64,000 nucleotides of DNA from Lanius collurio (GCA_020086605.1 JACBWW010000047.1:6015411-6079410), one strand, 5' to 3'. Shown: positions 23,901 to 38,900, counted from the stretch's first letter. Numbers and translations: made by a program. The notes: a model not told the origin generated them from the sequence alone.

Positions 23901-26900
23901 ATCTCTGGTGACCTCAAGCTAACTCTCCGTGCCTTCCTCCCCAAAGGGCGACCCAGGTATTGAAGGTCCCATTGGATACCCTGGTCCCAAGGTAAGAATC
24001 CCATAGCTGATGGTGGAGCTCTTTGCATTCCCTGATTTTTGGAAAAGCAAGGGGAGCGTTGCTTCTCCCTCTCACCTGCCCATTTCCCACCCCAGCCCCC
24101 TGCACTCCGCTCCTGCTTATTGCCCAGGCACTAACACAGCGATTTTCTTTTTTTTTTCCTTTTTTTCTTTTTTTTTTTTTTTGTCTAGGGTGTCCCAGGG
24201 CTGAAAGGAGAGAAGGTGAGAAAGAAGAGATGGAATGGCTGGCTGGGCACTTGGCAGGGGCGCGTTTCTTTCTGATGCACAGAGGGAGAGATTAGCTGTA
24301 ATGGGGAAGACAATGCTATTAAAGCGTAATTATGGGCTTGGGGAGGAGCTTCCGAGGGCATCCCAAAGCCTGTTTCCTCCTTCAGGCTTTGATGACGGTC
24401 TGGTGAAGCAGCAGTGGGTTTAGGATGTAAAGGGAGAGGCGAGGAGGAGATGGGGAGGCGAGGGATTGCAGGCAGTGTCTGACTTCCTGTCCTGTTTTAA
24501 TCCCAGGGAGAAATTGGATCCGATGGACGGAGGGTAAGAAATGACATTTTCTAACTTGCACGTTGTTCCAGCTCCCAAACCCTTGGACTGTGTGCTAATA
24601 GATCCCTCTTCTTTGTTTTTTTCCCTATGACCCAAGGGTGCCCCTGGCTTGGCAGGAAGGAACGGCACCGATGGACAGAAGGTAACTAGGAGCATTGGGA
24701 GCACCCCATAATGTCGCTGCTGCTGTTCCCGTTTCTTTACCGTCTTTCATGCCCACAGGCTGTGTAGTTTCTGCTCTCCCACATGCTGGCTTTCAGTTCC
24801 CACGGAGGTTTCTGTGAATTTATCTGTACATTATTCTGCACATCCTGTAGAAATGTGTGAAGTAATTCAGGTTGCAGGAGTGAATCTCAGAATATGCTGA
24901 GTTGGAAGCGACCCACAAAGATCAAATCCAGCTCACACAGGACACCCCAACAATCCCACTCTGTGCCTGAGAGTGTTGTCCAAACTCTTCTTGAACTCTG
25001 GTAGGACTGGGGCTGTGATCACTTCCCTGGGGGAGCCTGTCCAGTGGCACATCACCCTCTGGGGGAAGAACCATTCCCTAATACCCACCCTAAATCTCCC
25101 GACACAGCTTCATGCGTTAGGTGCCATCCCTCTTTTAGCCAGTTCTCTGCAGGGCTTGGATGTGTGACCCAGGCCATGCTCCTGCTGAGAAGGTGATAAG
25201 GCTGGATAATTTGGGTGTAGATACTTTATTTTGAGTGTTAATGAGCGCTACAGGACATGGGCACTGAAAACTTCACAGAAATTTGGATTTCAGGGCTGTT
25301 TGCCACAGAACCTGAAAGTTCATCTCTAAACCACGGCTTGTGCTTAGCATTAAAGCCTTAAAGTCAAGTTCAAAGGCCTCACAACCAAGTCCCTGGCTTT
25401 GACCACTGGCCAGCACGCCCTGGCTTTGCACTGTATCCTATACCCAGCTACCCAGCCCAGTATACCTGTGGGTAATAACAGTTCTTCCCACTCCTCAAGT
25501 GCTGCTGCTGAAGCTCTAAAACATCCCTCTGTCCTGTCCCCCCCCCCCACTTCTAAAACACCAAAGCCCTTTGGTTGCCTCAGTCTCTATCCCAGAGCTG
25601 TCTCACCACTGGTGACAGAGCTGGTTTGGGCCACAGCGCAAGGCAGTCCCTTCTCTCACAGCATCTCTTAGGCAGAGTGGTTGCTGCACTCCTGAGCTGC
25701 TCTGACAGGAGGGGCCTGAGGAAGGACCAGCAACATGGACCAACCCAGGACATGAGTGACCGCCAAACCCAGCCTCAAGGGACATTCTCATCACTCAGGA
25801 TACACTCATGGAATGAGCCTGCCTGATTTCCTTTAGTCTTCTTTCTCCTCCAGTTGTCTCTGCACACACACACCACCCCCCATCCCCACCCCACCCCCAG
25901 TTTAAGGAATACACTTGCTATTTATTCTCTAGCTGGTGACAGATAAGGTCAGCAGATGCTGCTAAAATTATTAACTGTCAGCAAGAAAAGCTGTGTTTTC
26001 CCTTCAGACACCTATAACTTCTCAGTCTTTTCCTTTTGAATGTAATCTCTCCAGGGCAGGCTGGGGAGAATTGGACCACCAGGATGCAAGGGTGACCCTG
26101 GTGACAAGGTAGGAATGCTATACTCTTTCACCAGCACATCAGTTGTGTAGCTGCTGAGTGAGGTACATATGTAGAAAAATGGCCAATGAGAGGTCACTGG
26201 CCCATTTTCCTAACAGCTGTATAATCTGATCCCAGACCTGAGATCCCTGGAATGGGGAGCACAGTTTGATTTTACTGTGCCTCCTTTCCATGGGCAAGTA
26301 AGCTGGAAGCCCCCAGTGTCCCTCCCCTCCACACAGAGAGGAGGAGCTGCCCTTTCATCAACACTAGCAACAAGGAAAAACTACTTTAGCCCCTAGAGCA
26401 ACTTTCTAAGCACTGGCTTAGAAATTTTATTTGATTAAAAGTTTTATTTGATTTATTCTGCATGGAGAGTGTTCCCAATGTGAAGTGTGTGGTTCTTTGT
26501 CGTTTTCCTCCCCAGGGCCCTGAGGGCTACCCAGGAGATGCAGGAGACCAAGGTGAAAGAGGAGATGCAGGCATAAAGGTACAAGTGCTCTGGACAGACA
26601 GCAGGGTGTGAGCAGAGGCTGCCAGTGGGGACAGCTAAACACCATTCCCTGTATTTATACATATATCCTGAATCTTACACTGCTTGTAGAGCCCATAGGC
26701 TTTGGGGCCTGGATGCCATCACCAGGCACAGGAGCTGAGGGAAGAGCTTTGCTGGCCTTGTTCCTTGGGCTACTAGTGGTGCAATGCACTGGTGAGGCAG
26801 GCAATGACCATTGGCTCTCTGGCTGTTTCAGGGGGATCCTGGACGGCCTGGTCGCAGTGGACCCCCAGGGCCCCCAGGAGAGAAAGGAAGCCCGGTAGGT

Positions 26901-29900
26901 TCATGCAGAATTCAAATGTCTCCAGTGCTTTATTGTGGTCTATTTATAAAATCACAGCATGGTTTGGGCTGGAAGGAACCTTAAAGCTCATCCAATGCCA
27001 CCCCCTGCCATGGGCAAGGACACCTTCCACTAGCCCAGGGTGCTCCAAGCCCTGTCCAGCCTGGCCTGGAACGCTTGCAGGGATGGGGAAGCCACAGCCC
27101 CTCTGGTTTTGGGCAGGACTGGACAGGTGCTGTAAGGAGCAGCTGACAAACCTGTTGTCAGCTGATGGAGGGAAGGTGACACAGGACCACTCTGCTCCAA
27201 GGCTGGAGCCCGTGCTCATGGCCGTGCCATGTGGGCATGCTGGGTGTGTGGAAGCAGAACCTGGGTGCTCGTACACACCTCTGCTCGAGGGCGACTGTGT
27301 GAAACAGGATAAAAATGGGGGGGGTGTGGGGTGTGTGTGTGCACCCTGACCTCTCTTCCAACAAACCATAATTTCTTTTTCTTCTCCAAGGGACTCCCAG
27401 GCAACCCTGGACCTCAAGGGCCTGCTGGAGCCAAGGGAAGGAAAGGTGAAGTGGGACCTCCTGGACCCAAAGGAGAGGCTGTAAGTGGCTGAATAGATCC
27501 CTGGACATTGGGCATACTGCAGGAACCTGAGGCAGTTTTATGGATGAGTGCTGAGAAACTCCCCCATTCTGCTTTTTGAATCCCAAGAGTTGTGCAGATG
27601 CTGATCTCCTTATCTCTCCCAACCTCACAGAGCAGAACTCACATAATCCTAAGCCTGATGTTAACCATTTCACCTTAGAGAAGTGTCCTGTGTTCCCATT
27701 TAACCACACAGGCCTGGCATCTGTGGATGCCCAGGGACACTTTGGTTGTACTCTGGCAAATTCCCCAATTATCTGGCTCCTTGCAGGAACTCAAAGAGTC
27801 AGGATCTGGTGGCCATTATGGCAGAACTCTGTGAAAAGGGCAGTGTCACATACCGGTGGTGCCACACAGACCCAAGTTAATATGATGAGGCGCTGCAAAT
27901 TTTGGGGAATGGGTTGGAGATGGCAATCCATGGCACAGCTCCACCAGCACCAAGGGGCCAGAGCCCAGCCAGCACATGTCCTTGTGCAAGATGCAGTGGG
28001 GAAAGCAACACTGGATGAGCTGGAAGTAAATCAGAGTCTTTAACCCTGAGGGAATGAACCAGGTGTGTTTGTGGTCACTCCGGTGAAAGAACACTCTGGC
28101 TGTGGCTTCCCAAAAGGAAGCATGGGTATCCCTGCTGTCCTGCTGCTGGGAACACATTTGCTTAGGGGGCAGGTGTACATCTCTTGGGCCCAGAGGGAGG
28201 AGGGGGGGCAGCCAGGGGTCACTGACCAGGTAACATCCATGCTCTCACCCCATTTATGTGACTTCTGCCAAGGGGCGACGTGGAGATCCAGGGACAAAAG
28301 GCAGCAAAGGCTCTCCTGGAGGCATAGGAGAAAGGGTGAGTAAAGTAATGCCCAGATTATTGCAAATGAGCCCCAGATGGACAGGACTGGTGTGTGTGTG
28401 AGGTGCTACTGCCCAGCCATGCAGTGTCCATGCAGCACCAGAGCTGGGAATGCAGATCCCACTGTGCTGTGCTCCCACTGTGCCTGCTGCCTGCCCTGTT
28501 GGCACCAGGTACAGCCTCCTCCTCCAGCGTTTGGTCCAGAGAGGGGTGAAGGGCAGCAAAGATCAAGGTTAAGAGACACATTCAGAGGGCACACTGTTTG
28601 AAACCAAGAAACACCAGGTTTGAGAAGGGCATCATGGAGCATTGCCATGCAGAGAGATAGCATTGGAAAGCTTCCTGACCAGGAATATCTTTACCCTTCT
28701 CACAGGGAGATCCTGGTCCAGAGGGTACTCGTGGTCTGCCCGGTGAGGTTGGAAACAAAGGAGCCAGGGTAAGCATGGAGCAAGGCTTGGTGACAGCCAG
28801 GAGGAAGGTAGGAGCACTGCTGCCATGCAGGGCAGCTTGCCTGGCTTTCTTCCTCATGCACTGTGTGTTCTTGTGTCTTTCTTTGCTGTGCAGGGAGAGC
28901 AAGGACTGCCAGGACCCCGAGGCCCTTCGGGTGCTGTGGGAGAGCCAGGCAGGATAGTAAGTTGCACTTGGGCGTGTGTGTGACCATGCCCTCCTTCTGT
29001 GGTGAGGGCTTACCCTACTGACACAAGCTGCCTGCACTGTCCCTCCTGAGGAGAACCTGCACTACCCTCTCTCAGGGAGGCTCAGAAATTGGATGTTCCC
29101 ATGGCAATGTGGAAGGGATCACCAGAGTGAGTGGGTCACTGGGGAGAGGGAAGATGGGAGTCCACAAGCACCCATTTTTCCTGGGTCTGTGGTTAGTCCA
29201 TCACCCCACTGTGGCAGTAGTGCTGTGACATCCATGTAGCTCTATGGGACATGGGAACCCCACTGCTGAGACAGTCACTCTCACAGTAAACTCACCAGGA
29301 AGGGAGATGGTCCTGCAGCACCATCTCAAGAGCTGGTTTCTCCAGCATGGTCCCCTGTGTGCCAGGGGGACATCAGGGAACATCCTCACTCAGTCCCTGC
29401 CTTCTCCCCAAAACTGTCCTGCAGGGATCACGTGGGGATCCTGGTGACTTGGGCCCAAGAGGTGACGCTGGACCACCAGGACCAAAGGTAAAGTTCATGA
29501 ATAAACCTCTGCATTTGAAAGGGCAGGTTTATGTTCCTATTTACTCATTTATTTATTTATTTATTAAAAAAAAAAAAAAAGGCAGTTTTCCCTACAGAAA
29601 CTTGTGTGCCTTAGAAACAGAATCTAACCTGAGCCTCCCTATGGGGCAGAGATGTGGGTCTTGCTCTGACCAAGGTAGCTACCAAGGTAGCTCACCCCTC
29701 ACCCTGAGCATATTTAGGGGCATCCCTGGCACATTACATCCCCCAAACCCCACAAATCCTTGCTCTTCACAGCTGTTCCCAGTGCTTCAGGGCCAGCTGC
29801 AGAAGCTTTGGCTACTGGTAGTATCTCACCCTGAGAGAAGATGAAACTGGCTGTAACTGTCTCTGACAGGAGCAGGTCAGAAGGGCCAGGTTTGGTATCT

Positions 29901-32900
29901 CACAGGTCTTTTTTTCTACTGAAGGGTGACAGAGGCAGGCCTGGCTTTAGCTACCCTGGACCCAGAGGACCTCAGGTACGTATTCCTCATTCGGCACGTG
30001 AGGAACTCTGTTTGTGCGGGTGTTGCTGTTGGATCTGAGCAGCCTGAGAAAACAAGGAAGGAGGAAGAAAAATGCTCAGGATCACAGATGTGTGGAGCCT
30101 GGGAAGGAGAAAGGGGGTTGAACGCCAGGACTGAACCTGGCCACAGTCCACCAGGTGCTGGGGACCCCAGCCTCAATCACGGTGACAGTTCCTCAACCAT
30201 CAGCCTGAAGCTACAGCCACTCTTCAGCTTCTTGCCCCTCACTGCAATCTTTGGGTGTACATGTGCACAGTGTGGGGCCAGTCCTGGACAGGTGCTGACC
30301 TCTCCCTCCTCTCCTTTTGCAGGGTGACAAGGGTGAGAAGGGGCGGCCAGGACCCAAGGTGGGTGTGTTTGTCTCCATGTCTCCATCACCTGTTTTTTTG
30401 TACTGGCTGGGATGCCAAAGAGTTATCTCCCAGCCCTCTGGGTTAATGGCTGAGGAGCCAGCCCTGCCAGCAGCTGCCCTGGATGTTCCCTGCAGCTGTT
30501 GAGCCTGGTTGTGTCTCGCAAGCCCATCTCCTTTTGAAATAATCGGAAAAATGTGCTGCAAAACTTTTTTTTACTTTGTTAATGCCTGTGTAAACACTGT
30601 TTGTTTACTGTGCTCTGAGCTGCTGGTTTAGAGGATGCTCTCCCAGGCCAGGCAGGCATGTGTTTGTGATGCAGCAGAGCCTCTGCCTGAGCACATCCAG
30701 ATGTGCTCCATGCCGGATCTGTTTCTCCTTCCATCGAGCAGGGAGGAAGAGGTGAGCTTGGACCAAAAGGAGCGCAAGGGACCAAAGGAGAGAAGGGGGA
30801 GCCGGTAAGCAGCCTCCCTGTACTGCCCCAGGTTCAGTGTCCCCCTCCCACACCCCTGCTAGGTGTGCTGGGGAAGACACCGCCACTCTCTGCCTGCTCC
30901 CTGTCCCCAAGCTCAGCTATGGCAGGCTGGTGACTGTGCTCAGCAGGGCTGGGCCTGACCAGGGGGTCAAGAGGGGCCCTGAACACCTGGGGCTGCATTA
31001 CCAACATTGCCCAGAAAATATTTGACCCTTCTTTACTTCTTCCTCAGGGTGATCCTGGCCCAGGAGGAGAGCCTGGACAGCGTGGTCCACCTGGTGAAGC
31101 AGGCCCTGAGGTACAGTCCCAAGGCATTGTGTCTGAGCAGATGCTGTTGGAGGTGACACCAGCTGCCAGATGTGTCCGCTGACTCACAGCGGGGGCTTCC
31201 CTTCCCCTTCTCCTTCTCCTTCTGCAAAGAGCCACATTTATAATGGCTCTGACATCTAGCTCCCAGAAAAAGAGCTAATGGAAAAACTGTGCCTGAAATC
31301 CCTGTGTTCTTCTTGCAGGGGACCCCTGGCCCACCAGGAGACCCCGGTCTGACTGTAAGTTACCCCTTCTGCTCTTCCTCCTGGGGCAATCATGGCTTTT
31401 CCATGCACAGCCTGGGAACAAAACAGGGCATCAGGTCCTGCTGCTGCCTGGCAGAGGTGGCCTGTGGCTTCCCATGGGAGCCAGGGAAAGAGGAGAGAGG
31501 GCTGGTTGGATGGGAGAGGAAAGGGGAGTCTTTCCCTAAGAGGGAAGCATTCACCCTGCACCCCTTTCCTGGCAGGACTGCGACGTAATGACCTACGTGC
31601 GAGAGACGTGTGGATGCTGTGGTGAGCAGGCATCACCTCTCCCCAGGGAAGGGGAATGACCACTCGAGGGATGGGGACAGGGTGTCACCAGAGGGTTCCC
31701 AGCATCACTGACCCCGGTGTTTCCCTCCCTGCCCCTCTCCCAGACTGTGAGAAGCGCTGCGGTGCCCTGGACATCATGTTTGTCATAGACAGCTCTGAGA
31801 GTATCGGCTACACCAACTTCACCCTGGAGAAGAATTTTGTCGTCAACGTGGTCAGCAGACTGGGCTCTATTGCCAAGGACCCCAAGTCACAGACAGGTTT
31901 GGACTCTGTGGGGGCAGAGTGAGGCATGGGGAAAAGAAAAAAGTCTTGGATCCTTTCAACTTTACTGTTTATTTTCCACGGCTTTTCAGACCAATTGGGC
32001 AGCTATTTGATTTTCTCCACTTTTCCCTGAGGATGCAAAGCCAAATAATGTGACACTTCCTTGGCAGGTGCCCGTGTTGGGGTGGTGCAGTACAGTCACG
32101 AGGGGACTTTTGAAGCCATCAAGCTTGATGACGAACGCATCAATTCCCTGTCGAGCTTCAAGGAAGCGGTGAAGCGCCTGGAGTGGATCGCTGGAGGCAC
32201 TTGGACACCGTCCGCCCTTCAGTTTGCCTACAACAAGCTCATCAAGGAAAGCAGGAGAGAGAAAGCCCAAGTGTTCGCTGTGGTGATTACAGACGGGCGC
32301 TACGACCCCCGGGATGATGACAAGAACCTCGGGGCTCTCTGCGGTCGAGATGTGGTGGTCAACACCATCGGCATAGGAGACATGTTTGACCAGCCGGAGC
32401 AGAGCGAGACCCTGGTCTCCATCGCCTGCAATGAACCCCAACGAGTCCAGAAGATGAGACTCTTCTCAGACCTGGTGGCAGAGGAATTCATTGACAAGAT
32501 GGAGGACGTGCTCTGCCCAGGTCTGTCCCTGTCCTTGCATGGAACTGGAGTTTTGAGCCCAGTGGTTTGGGGTTGGGTGGCAAATATGTGTCCCAGCATG
32601 TTGGCCAGCAGCTGGGTCATCCGTGGTGGGGTCTGACCTGTACGTAGCCCTGGACTAAGAGTCCTTCCTCAGATACAGACCAGCCTTTTGGGGCAGTCCT
32701 TTGGTGTTCCTTGTAAGAGACCTTGTACTGCCACTCTGACTGTGCAAGCTGTGAAGGGGGATGGCAGCACATGGCTCAGTTTTCCTTGTTTCTTTTCCTT
32801 CCAGATCCGCAGGTCGTCTGCCCCGAGCTGCCCTGTCAGACAGGTAAACATTACAAGTAGCTTCATGCCATCTGCACAGACTCTGGGGGGAGACCGCATG

Positions 32901-35900
32901 AGGCTCAGGAGTAGGAGAGGGGGTGCAACCCTGTTCAGTTCCTTTGGAAGGCAGGAGTTTGGGTAATAGTGCTACTTTACATGAGGAGAGGCTCCAGGGT
33001 TTTGTCTCCCGCTCTTTTCCTGCCTGAGTTCCCTGTGTGAGTGCACCAGCATGGCTCATCTCTGATATTTCTCTCCATCCAAATTCCTGGGAGCCACCAG
33101 GTTTTGACCTCCAAATTCAAGTCAAAATCCCCTTGTTAAATTCCCACTCGTGGTGACCTTTGTAGCAGGATACTCCTTGGGAGTGATGGGCAGAGCAGAT
33201 ATTAGGGATCAGTTGGAAAATGGCGACGTAGTGGACCCAAAGCTTTGGCTTCTCTAACGTTGGCTGTATTTAATTAACAATTAACTCAGGGTGTTGCATT
33301 AAAGGAGAAGGCTGTAAGGGTCTTCTGGTGCTCTGTATGCTGAAGGTAGCTTTACTGGATCACATTTTGCTCGTTAAGGGGCAGATATGTATCACAAATT
33401 CCTAGAGATCTTGTCTGCCTGAGTCCCTCTGCCTGTTTAACTACAATAGATGCACTCTGTGCTGATACGCAAAGTTTATAGAGGACCAAAGTTTTGTCCA
33501 TTCTGCAATTTTGTCTCTTCTCTTGCCATGAATGTTTTTGTGGCAGTCCCCAGCTTCAACTGAGCCTCATGTAGAATATTACATTTCATTTTAAAATAAG
33601 TCCCTTTGTTTCCATGCAAAGGAAAGGAAAATTGGTCCCAGGATGCACAGAAATCTGGAGGAAAACTACAATTATTCCTGTCTAAAATCTCTTGCTAGTA
33701 TTTTGAGTATTTGCACCTGGCCATGCTGGGGGCACAGTGTCCAGCCATGATGCTGAGCTCCTCTGCCGTGTCTTCTGCGGAACTTTGTCCTGCAAATCTC
33801 TGCACCAGGAGGTGACATCCCCAGGACATGCTGGTCATTGCTCAGATGTCATCAAAGGTTTTGGTCTTTTCGGCCTTCCCATTTCTGAGGAACACAAGCA
33901 GTGGCACACTCATTTCTCCTGGGCTTGGGCATCAAAGCCCTCCAAAGCTGTCAGTCCTTTCCTTGTAGTGCAGTTGCATGTTTCTGTTCCTGATGCAAGG
34001 TGAGAACAGTTCGGTGGTGCCTGGCAGCCCTGGAACTAAAACAGGAATGGCTTGAGGAGGCATCTGAGGAGGTTCCCTCTTGGGTGAATCCCTTAAGCCA
34101 TGCCATATACAAACCAGGCCAAGCACAGGCAAGAAATGCTCCCCAGACAACATGGGAGGTGGAGTGACGTGGCTGGGCGCGGCATCCTGTCAAAGTGCCC
34201 TCTTGGCCTGAGTAAAAGTTGTGCTAGGGCTGGTAGATGGAATTTTAAGCAATTGGTTCAGGAGTCTTTGGGCACAGAGCCTCCCACCTGCCACACCAGC
34301 TGGGCCATGCTGCTCTGCTGTCATTGTTCAGAAGGATTTGCAGTGGTCACACTTCCCTAGTGGTACAGGAACACCTTGGATGGGGTGGGACATAAGGCAT
34401 ATGACAAAGCCTGTTGCTTCTCTGGTTCTCAGAGAACATCCCATGAGCTTGTGCCAGTTCCCATGTAGATCCTGTGGATGGAGACAGTGCCCTTTGGAGG
34501 GAACGTGAGTGAGCCAGTGCACGTCCAGTGCATGTGTCTGGACTGGCCACACAGACTCAGGTCAGGGAGGAAGCTAAACCAGCCCTGTTCTTGGCCCCAT
34601 GGCTCAGCATGGTGGTCCTGGCACTCTGAGGGGCAAATCAACTGTGCCCCAGCTTCAGCCTGGGTAATGCCAGGAGATCACAGACAGGGACGGGTACCAC
34701 ATACACCCTGTCCTCTCCCAGTGCTTTAGGGCTTTACCTGAGAATGTCCCATTTTCAGCACAGCCTCTTGTCTCTCATCAGTCATGGCTGTGCTAACAGG
34801 ATGCTGGAGGGTTGAATGCTGAGCAAATCTGAACTGACCACTTGCTTCGTAGAAACTGCATGACATCCTGAGAAGCTCTTGCTAACCCACGCAAATGGCT
34901 TTGCTTTGAGCTTTGGAGTTTTAATCAAAATGAAATTTGGCACAGCCAGGTGCAGACGGAGGCTCTCAGGGCACTGACAAGCCCAGGCTCCACAGCTTTG
35001 ACTGGAGTCTCTGCCCTGAGGCTGAGTGCTGGCCAGGAGGTCACATGATGCTGTCCATTAGATGTCTTTCTTCAGTTTGCACGTAGCTACATGATCCTAA
35101 GCTACATGATGGGTGAATCCCATCTGCAGGAGGAAGTGGCCCTTTTCCTGAGCTCTGCTTCTTCTCCATCATGCCTATGCTGGATCAGCAGGAACTGGGC
35201 AATTAAGGTTTCGTGTAATTTTCCAAAGTCGCTCAGTTGATGTGTGAAAGATTTCAGGGCAAATCCCATGGTTCCTCAGACACAAATGATAGAAAGATTT
35301 AAAATCTGGCTTTGGCCTTTACTCCTCTGTCCTCATTAGCTCTGTTCTTCCCTGGTGCAGTGCAGGTAGGAAAGCCAGGTAGCTTTCAGAGATGCAGCCA
35401 TTGCTAGCAAGCCCTGAAAATATTCTTTTGACGCTCACTTGCAGATGACAGGAACCCTGGGAGCGTAAACCCAGTTATTTTCCGCCCCATGGAAGAGGGA
35501 GTCAACATAGATTTCCCCAGCACCATACAATCGATCGCCCAGTTCCTAAACTCCACGCGGGAATCCCGGGACCCCAGCGTGTACACCCAGCTGGTGGCCA
35601 CTTTGGCCTTTACCGCCGAAAAAGCCAAGTTTGCCACTGGAAATGAGCGGCAAGAGTGGATGGACTTGTTCATTGACACCTTCAAAATGGTGCACAGCGA
35701 GATTGTGGGGGACCCAGAGACCGTGCTAGGGCTGTGCTGAGACCTCTCTTGGGGGGTCACTTGGAGGCAGAGGCCGAGTGGAGGTGGAAATCATTGCTCC
35801 TGTGTGGCAGAGGGGACAGTTCATGGGGAGCTGTTTTTAGTTTAGGAGAGACAGAGGCAGTGGAATGGCTAGGTTGTGCTCAGCCAGGGATGGGACACAA

Positions 35901-38900
35901 GGAGCAGTCCCCCCCAGCTCAGCTGGCTGATGAGCATGGTGGCTTTCCCCAGCAGTGCCAAGGGATGCTCTTGTTTTGCCTGCTGCTTTTTTGCCGAGAG
36001 CCTAACGATGCGTTTTCCCCACACCTTCCTGTGTATGTCCTTGCTGACCCCCACCAAAGCATCCTTCTCCCCCTTCTGCATCCTCTCTCTCAGTTACCAT
36101 GGGCTCTCTTCAAGTCCTGCAAGACTGACCAAGCAAGGTGCATCCCCGCTCCACACAGTGTCTCTGTGGAACCCTTCGCGGGCAGCTGGGGGTGGAGGGA
36201 AGGAGCAAGCAGGGTGGGAGAGGGAGCAACCCTCCCTTTCCTTTGGGAGCACTGACACCTGGGCAGGGATTCTCACAGAAGCTGTGTGGGCTCCCCTGGC
36301 CTTTTTCTCTGCTTGTACATTTGTGTTTCCTCTGTCATAGTCCACAACATGTACCTGTCCATATTCAAAAGGCAGATACTCTGTTACGTGGGGCCGGGTG
36401 GTCCAAAGCAAAATTCCTTGACTGGTGTGAGCTGTTTAAAAGCAAGTAGTTAAGCTTGATGTAGTAGAGCCTACTGAATCCACACTCAGTGCTGCTTTGG
36501 CTCAGACACCGCAGGGCCACCACCTGCACTGCAGGTATGTCTGCTTAGACAAGGCCTGGTATCTCCATCCACTCAGCTGCCCTGGTTTGCACCAAGTCAG
36601 GCAGGCAAGGGCCATTCCCACCTCCAGCTGAACTGCTCTCAAGCTGTATTTAGAGGTAGTGGGATTTCGTGTGCAGACACAGGAGTAGAAGTGCTTACTC
36701 TGACTGACATTGCAATAAAGTATACCGAGCAAACGTCACATTTAATGGGCAGAAGAGAGATGTGCTATCCTCAGGAATTAGGCTGTAATATTTCCAGGTA
36801 TAAAAGATGGAACCACTTGCCAAGCTCAGCCACGGGAATTGCCCTCTTTGAACTTATTGCAGTGTTCCCCCGAGGTTTCAGCACTTTTCCCCCCAGTCTA
36901 CAGAGACAAGTTGCTCAGAGAACAGAGCTGCTATTGGTGTAGAAGAGAGGGGAAAGAGTTCTGAGTGCTTTACATGGTGTGCTCTCTGTTTTAGGTGAAG
37001 GCAAAAAAATCAGCCAGTGCCTAAGTCTGGTTATAATTCACATATTCCAGATAGTCTGTGCAAAGCCAAACTCCTTGATTTTTACCCCAAAATTAGTGTG
37101 ACTTAGCCTGCTGGGATGCAGGACTGAACTCAGAGTAGTTAAGCTGCTCCAGCCATGATGCCAGAGGAAAAGCTCCCAAACCTCACTGATTTGAAAAGAT
37201 CTCAGGGCTGGGACATTTTGCTGAACAAAAAGAGGATTGGAGAAGTTGGTGAAGGAGTGTTTTTTAGTATAATCCTGGATAATCCCTCTGATAAAACCAA
37301 ATAGATAGATTTCATCACAGCAGCGTTCCTTCAGTGAAACCCTTGGGCAAAGGAAGGACACAGATAAAGAGGGTAAAGGATGGTCCACACCTCCCCAAAG
37401 ACACAGGAGGTGCCGGGAAAGGGAAAAACCCCAAAAAGGGCTGCAAGGTCAGTCCCCACCTCACTTTTATCTCCACTGTCAACACTGCGAAAGAATAGAG
37501 GAAATACAAGTTGCTCAGGTTTTAGAAGAAGCAGGAAGGTGATGTGAATGGGTGGGGTTACTCTGCACACATTAATGGCAGAGAAATCAATGATATTTCT
37601 GCTTATTTGCACTGCCTTCTTTAGACATCCCCACCCGTGCAGTAAGGTGAGCTACAGGCATTCATGATCCACATGAGAAGGACCATTGCACCAGTTAAAA
37701 GCATAACAGGAAGATTTTAGTTGGTCTAATTCATGGCAGTACCTCTTGAGAGCTTCTCCCCCAGTTAGGATGAGAATCTTGCTGCAGAAAAGGGTGCTCG
37801 GGTCCTCAGCCTCTCAGAAGTGAGTACAAGCTGCAACCAAAGCCTGACACCGAATAGGACAGCCCCAAGGCTTTGCTGCCTCACATTCCCATGGGATAAC
37901 TCATATGTAAAGGCACCTTATCAAACAGCTGGAAGGCAGCCCTCTGCAGCTGTGAGGGCTGAGCACTGAGCAGAATGTGTCTCTGGGGAATGCTCCTGTC
38001 AGATGTGCATTACGCTCTAGCTGAAGCTCCATGGAGTGATGCTGCCCTCTGCTTAGCTAGGAACTCTCCAGGCTTGCTTGTCATCTCAAAAAACGTGTGG
38101 GGCAGGCCTTGGGGGAGGCTGCTAGCACTGCCCCAACAGGACACACAGCCCCTGCTCCCACCTGCTTTCACAGACCCTCACATAGGTTTTGCACTGTGTG
38201 GTTGCAAGGGGGATTCCTTCCTGCCTTTCCCCCTCCACGGCTGCTCAGAGCAGGTGAGGACCAGGAGTGCAGGTGCTGCCAAGGCAAGGTATCCTTGTGG
38301 CAGCAGTGCCTGCATACCAGGAACTGCAGCATCAACATGCCTTTAGACAGCATTTCTCACAGAAGATTGGGCAGAGGTGAGTATGTGCCTTTATTGCTTT
38401 AAAAGAGGGAAGGTAACCAGGGATCGGACAAATGAAAATGGCTTCAGGTTGAACCAGGGGTGATTTAGACAGGATATTAGGGGAAATTTCTTCACTGAAA
38501 GGATAGTCAGGCACTGAAACAGGCTACCCAGTGAAACAGTGGAGTCATCATCCATGAAGGTGTTCCAAAAAAGTGATGTGGTGCTCAGGGATATGGTTTA
38601 GTGGTTAGCATGATAGTGCTGAGTTAATGGTTGGACTTGAGAATCTCAGAGGGCTTTTCCAACCATAAGGAATCTGTGATTCCCTTGTTCTGTGCTGAAC
38701 CCAGGTGTAGCACTGTTCAGCACTAGGGAAGCTCATTGTCAGGCTGGACTTGCTCACAGTGTGGAAATTCAATCTAATGTTACAATCCTACCCTCAAAGT
38801 TACCCCCGTTGCCAGAAATGGATGCTCAAGGTGGGGCTGCTCCAGGAACTCCTGTTCCTTGCAAGTCACTCAACACAACATGGCAGCATCTTCAGGACTT

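Noticed and set aside
38590..38680. tRNA-like GGTTTAGTGGTTAGCATG segment
   Set aside because: It belongs to a CR1 tail. There is no T arm or acceptor pairing.
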